In this document: positions 62,201 to 64,000 of the stretch, one piece after another
How positions within the stretch are numbered: the first letter of the stretch is position 1
Layout of the letters: each line of letters begins with the position of its first letter
DNA from: Polydactylus sextarius
Lineage: Eukaryota > Chordata > Actinopteri > Polynemidae
Length of the DNA: 64,000 nucleotides
Reading direction: 5' to 3'
Assembly (NCBI GenBank): GCA_016801845.1
Contig: CM028928.1
Span: 14,017,827-14,081,826 of the forward strand
Translations under genes and position numbers: made by a program
The notes under the pieces: model-generated
Seen by the model: the letters and a program-made list of their open reading frames with translations, nothing else
Database searches by the model: none
What the model was told of the DNA's origin: nothing

Positions 62201-63374
62201 ACTGCCTGTGATGTCACTGAATGAATATAGCTTTAAACTGAAGCATTGTGTCTAGACCTTTGGTCCTGCGAGACATCAGTCACTCAAGTTACTCACCACT
62301 AGATTCAATTAATCATAGCCTTAATTCAATCCAGTGGTCGGGCCTCCCAGCTGTAAGCCTCTAAGTGGGTTTTAAGAGAGCTGAAGTCTGCTGGTGCTTG
62401 GTTCTCCATGCTGGGGCTGAAGGGTTGCCTGTCGCACAGGGATTTTGTGACACTCCACAGGTCAAGGGTTAGACCCGCATAGGCAGGTGGAGAGGCTACT
62501 TGGGTTTGGCCTGCTTTGAGGTGAACATACAAACACAAATATACAAATCCCACACTTGTGCAGTTGAGCAAACATTCAAAACAATGGACTTGTAGATTCA
62601 GCTACCCACTCATCAGCTTCCCATGCAAACACCAGGAAGCTAGTGGGATGTGTGTATATGCGCGTGGACATGTACATACACACACACACAGAATACAATG
62701 TCAGAACTCGACCTGCAGTAGCAGAAACAGACACTTGTGAAATGCGGTGTGGATCTCCTCAGTCTCATAAATAATGGACTTTGGTGAAGCATCTGTCAAC
62801 TTTTCTGTCAACCCTGTTCCAGATGGGAGTCAGACAGGCCAGGCCGGAGCAGCGTGTTACATACACATAACAAACCGCCAACCAGTGTGTCTCATGCCCC
62901 TGCGCCCTGTTTACATCAGCACACTGACACCCACACTCACCTGCACGCCTCAACATATCTACTGATTTATTAGGTCTTGCACCCGTCTTCCTCGACCGTC
63001 TCTTCTCTGATTTGCTTGTTGCACACACACACAAAAACATATGCAATCATTGCAAGAAAAAAAAGAATAATTACGTTCTGAAGGACCTACCCATTGTTTG
63101 ATAAATAAAAGTAAAAAGAAATACATCCTACTCTCTGTCTAAATATACACATATCCCCCAAAAGCTCTTTGAGTAAACGCATCAGTAGCACCTCCTCACT
63201 TGGTGGTGGTAAACACACACCTCCAGTGCTCTATGTGTTTGTTGACTTAAATATGGCACAGCTCACTTCACATTAAACACTCGCTGTGTGTTCCTTCACA
63301 GTGTAGCCACAGAGCTTTCCACTCACTAAGTCATACTTCCTTGGCATCTGGCTCAGGGAGATCTGGGTATGTTG
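56210..63374. other. Non-genic stretch, possibly intronic
   Basis: I recognise no coding exon. T runs lie at 57147-57168 and 59071-59091, a GT-rich patch at 56955-56995, and a CA run near 62680-62690. The minus-strand frame at 60160-60603 (147 codons) is Ser/Pro/His-rich, has no domain and lies over G-rich low-complexity sequence. If the exon at 55.1 kb is real, this is its downstream intron. Confidence 0.5.
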
Positions 63375-63615
63375 TCTGCGGGCACAAGGCCAGGAAAAGG
63401 AAAGCGAGCAAGGAAACGAGCAGGCTCAGGGTTTGCGCACCGGAACAAGTTTCGGTAGCGGCTTTGTCTCTTGCGTTCCTCTCCCCTCCTCAAGCTCCCA
63501 CCCCCTCTGGCAGCTAGGTGGTAGGATGAGTGGGTCTGGTACTACCGGGTGGCGGTTACTGTACGGTTGCTTTATGGACTAAAGCACTGTCTTCCCGGCC
63601 TTGTCGTAATAGAGG
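63375..63615. promoter_or_regulatory. CpG-enriched patch, possible regulatory element
   Basis: About a dozen CpGs fall within 240 nt in an otherwise CpG-poor region. There is no TATA or CCAAT box, and no coding frame is recognised. It could be an enhancer, an alternative promoter or simply GC-richer unique DNA. Confidence 0.3.
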
Positions 63616-64000
63616 ATTCAGCTCATAAAGCAGCATCATGATTTGCAATAAGCAGAGTTAGGGGAGAGTAATGAAGGTGTAAATCAACGCAGCCATTCTT
63701 TTCTCTTTTTTTTTTTACTCTTTTAATCTGACGTTGGCAGTCTCTCTCCCTTTCTCCTTTCTATTCCGTCCACTCCCAACTCTACCACCTCTTCCCCCCT
63801 TTCTCTCCCTTTGCAGTAATGGAAAGCTTGGCACCCTGTAATAAAGCAGAGCGAGCAGCAGTATTAGTAAACAGTCTCTGCAATCATTCAGCCAAGTCCA
63901 ACTCCTTTATTTTGTGTGTGCGCGTGAAGTATTTCGTACCCCCATACGGTGTTAGGGTTGTGGGCGTGGGGGCTAATGAATGAGGATGGAATGAGGAGTA
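63616..64000 (+). other. Window end with a strong acceptor-like tract
   Basis: A C/T tract (63740-63813) ends in CTTTGCAG at 63815. The following bases reach stops quickly in all phases (TAA at the first codon in one), so a coding internal exon is not supported. Blocks at 63600-63690 and 63820-63900 look like unique noncoding sequence. Confidence 0.4.

Noticed and set aside
1..64000. CRISPR arrays, bacterial operons, tRNA or rRNA genes, well-known microRNA hairpins
   Set aside because: I looked for regularly spaced repeats, Shine-Dalgarno-led gene runs, cloverleaf boxes and common mature microRNA words. None could be supported in what is plainly vertebrate DNA.

Overview
The window looks like teleost fish nuclear DNA, most likely from a spiny-rayed (percomorph) fish. 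It is AT-rich and CpG-poor. It carries many microsatellites and homopolymer runs, and decayed copies of short interspersed elements that I recognise from teleost genomes. There is no dense run of genes, no operon structure and no CRISPR array, tRNA or rRNA gene. Apart from one retroviral insertion I see no confident protein-coding gene. Nearly every open frame is short, of low complexity, or antisense to something real. I read the window as intergenic or large-intron sequence.

The clearest object is an endogenous retrovirus at 24919-31093 (6,175 bp, + strand). It has two TG...CA long terminal repeats (452 and 477 bp), a CAGTC duplication on each side, a primer-binding site matching the 3' end of tRNA-Tyr at 16 of 17 positions, a purine-rich tract before the 3' LTR, and gag, pol and env remnants in order. 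It is broken. The gag frame has five in-frame stops and runs into pol with no visible nucleocapsid or complete protease. The pol remnant keeps reverse transcriptase and the connection region but jumps to the second half of integrase. The env remnant passes through several frames and lacks most of the transmembrane subunit. YVDD, the integrase GPY module and a PPPY late motif point to a class I (gamma/epsilon-like) element. The LTRs differ by only about 3 percent outside one rearranged segment.

Left of the provirus (1-24.9 kb) there are repeats: a three-copy family member at 1560-1822, a CCTAA-rich repeat at about 4600-4750, two adjacent miniature elements at 13.5-14.1 kb, a SINE-like fragment at 15.1 kb, a repeat at 18.1 kb, and a diverged direct repeat at 20.0 and 20.3 kb. 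A 50-nt segment at 9346-9395 has strong splice-like ends. Right of the provirus (31.1-54.8 kb) there are G-quadruplex-type and purine tracts, unique-looking blocks that could be conserved noncoding elements, a possible exon at 37.7-38.0 kb, an interrupted miniature element at 42.4-42.8 kb, and two more copies of the three-copy family at 44.0 and 52.9 kb.

The most gene-like host signal is at 55.0-55.4 kb. It is a CpG cluster with a CCAAT box, followed by an apparently untranslated first exon that ends in CAG|GTGAGC at 55243. A possible second mini-exon lies at 56000-56034. If real, a + strand gene starts here and its coding exons lie beyond the window. I cannot name it. A second CpG-richer patch with a strong acceptor-like tract lies at 63.4-63.8 kb.
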